A stretch of 64,000 nucleotides of DNA. Source: Neoarius graeffei. Taxonomy: Eukaryota > Chordata > Actinopteri > Siluriformes > Ariidae. Under the pieces are notes generated by a model that saw nothing but the letters and a program-made list of their open reading frames with translations, did not search any database and was not told the origin of the DNA. The position numbers and the translations under genes were made by a program. The stretch spans positions 31,106,835 to 31,170,834 of the forward strand of contig NC_083589.1 in the NCBI RefSeq assembly GCF_027579695.1. Direction: 5' to 3'. Shown one piece after another: positions 63,514-64,000 of this stretch (its first letter is position 1; the number at the start of each line of letters is the position of its first letter).

Positions 63514-63682
63514 ACGAGTCATGGAATCCACGGACACATGTCGGCCGAAACGAATCCGAGAAAATCGCAAAAGAAGCATTAATTAATTAATTAAGTTAAT
63601 TAATTAATTAATTAATTCTTCTTTTGCGATTTTCTCAGATTCGTTTCGGCCGACATGTGTCCGTGGATTCCATGACTCGTCA
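63514..63682. repeat. Near-perfect hairpin, ~75-bp stem
   Basis: 'gacgagtcatggaatccacg' through 'cgcaaaagaag' and its inverse, joined by an ATTAA/TTAAT run (63579-63618). One mismatch noted (ccgag vs cagat). Confidence 0.92.
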
Positions 63683-64000
63683 CATATATGACGTGACTGT
63701 TTCGTTGGGTGGCGGGATGTCCTGGGTTGCGGAACCACACGTGCGAGGGCCCGTCAAGGCCAATAGTGACTTTAATTTTTTTTTTTTTTCTGTCGCGTTT
63801 GGCCTTATTTGAGGCATTTCCCATGCACGAAAACTCATGAAATTTGATACACACATCACTCATTGTCACCGCTACTCAGCCACAGACATTTGGCCCTGAG
63901 CATGGCCCAGGGACTTCATAGTGCCCCTTTTTCCATTTCCCATTGAAATGAATGGGTAGAACTTTGGAGTGATGATGACACATGGTCATTTTTAACGTAC

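Larger units (their letters stand above)
58691..64000 (+). other. rbm17: rbm17 intron 12 (open at window end)
   Basis: No sequence encoding the expected C-terminus (RYFGGRVVKA-like) was found, so the intron is at least 5.3 kb. Contents: a 92-bp MITE (58872), a degenerate tandem repeat (59425-59880), 59940-60840 with nothing recognised, then the right copy of the complex repeat. Confidence 0.75.
60841..64000. repeat. Complex teleost repeat, right copy
   Basis: Starts 'gggctcgagcaccgttcggtg', an (ATT)n run, then the 'ggcatttcccatgcacgaaa' block. From 61509 it follows the left copy (1-2100) closely. It lacks both SINEs of the left copy and has two insertions of its own (62726-63385, 63514-63682). 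Confidence 0.8.

Noticed and set aside
58691..64000. Last rbm17 exon
   Set aside because: Looked for the conserved C-terminal RYFGGRVV-type coding sequence on the plus strand and did not find it; it must lie beyond the window.

Overview
This is a stretch of ray-finned fish (teleost) nuclear DNA. The only host gene I can identify with confidence is rbm17, encoding splicing factor 45 (SPF45), on the + strand. Eleven or twelve coding exons lie between 19582 and 58690 and encode residues 1 to about 382. The last exon, carrying the end of the C-terminal UHM/RRM, is not found before base 64000. Teleost origin is inferred from V-SINEs with a tRNA-like head, many different Tc1, hAT, Harbinger and Kolobok-like DNA transposons, a fish-type L1/Tx1 LINE and CR1-like LINE tails. 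I cannot name the species.

Layout. 1-3430: a complex repeat carrying a 40-bp tandem array and two SINE insertions. 3480-7000: a composite DNA transposon with a THAP-containing transposon and a SINE inside it, then a MITE and a LINE tail. 7000-8476: old repeat fragments. 8477-14203: a near full-length but broken L1-like LINE with a 12-bp target duplication. 14640-16938: minus-strand CR1-like LINE remnant, cut by a foldback element and fused to the gag and 5' LTR of a Ty3/gypsy element. 17400-17562: CpG-rich putative promoter and non-coding exon 1 of rbm17, with a divergent 87-codon ORF on the minus strand. 19576-58690: rbm17 exons. 60841-64000: a second copy of the repeat seen at the left edge.

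rbm17 has three short introns without transposons (131, 183 and 121 bp) and seven long ones (about 2-6.7 kb) made largely of nested transposons. Intron 2 holds a 5.5-kb hAT broken by two MITEs and a Harbinger MITE. Intron 3 holds an intact-looking Tc1 inside a Harbinger-like element inside a second Tc1. Intron 5 holds a Tc1 that received a 6-bp-TSD element, itself split by a TTAA palindrome, plus a Harbinger MITE. Intron 6 holds a hAT with its ZBED exon. Intron 7 holds a large inverted repeat with an ISL2EU-like insertion in one arm and a SINE in the other. Intron 9 holds a Tc1 with a hAT and palindromes inside. Intron 11 holds a five-unit tandem array and two TTAA elements.

The observations I rate highest are: rbm17 exon 4 sits directly between two (TG)n tracts and contains a strong out-of-frame internal acceptor; the intron-11 tandem units carry their own canonical splice sites; TTAA-flanked palindromic elements have related ends; two Harbinger MITEs carry the same 28-codon hydrophobic micro-ORF; and the intron-3 Tc1 has a full-length transposase with all three catalytic residues. 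I found no evidence for a wholly new multi-gene system.
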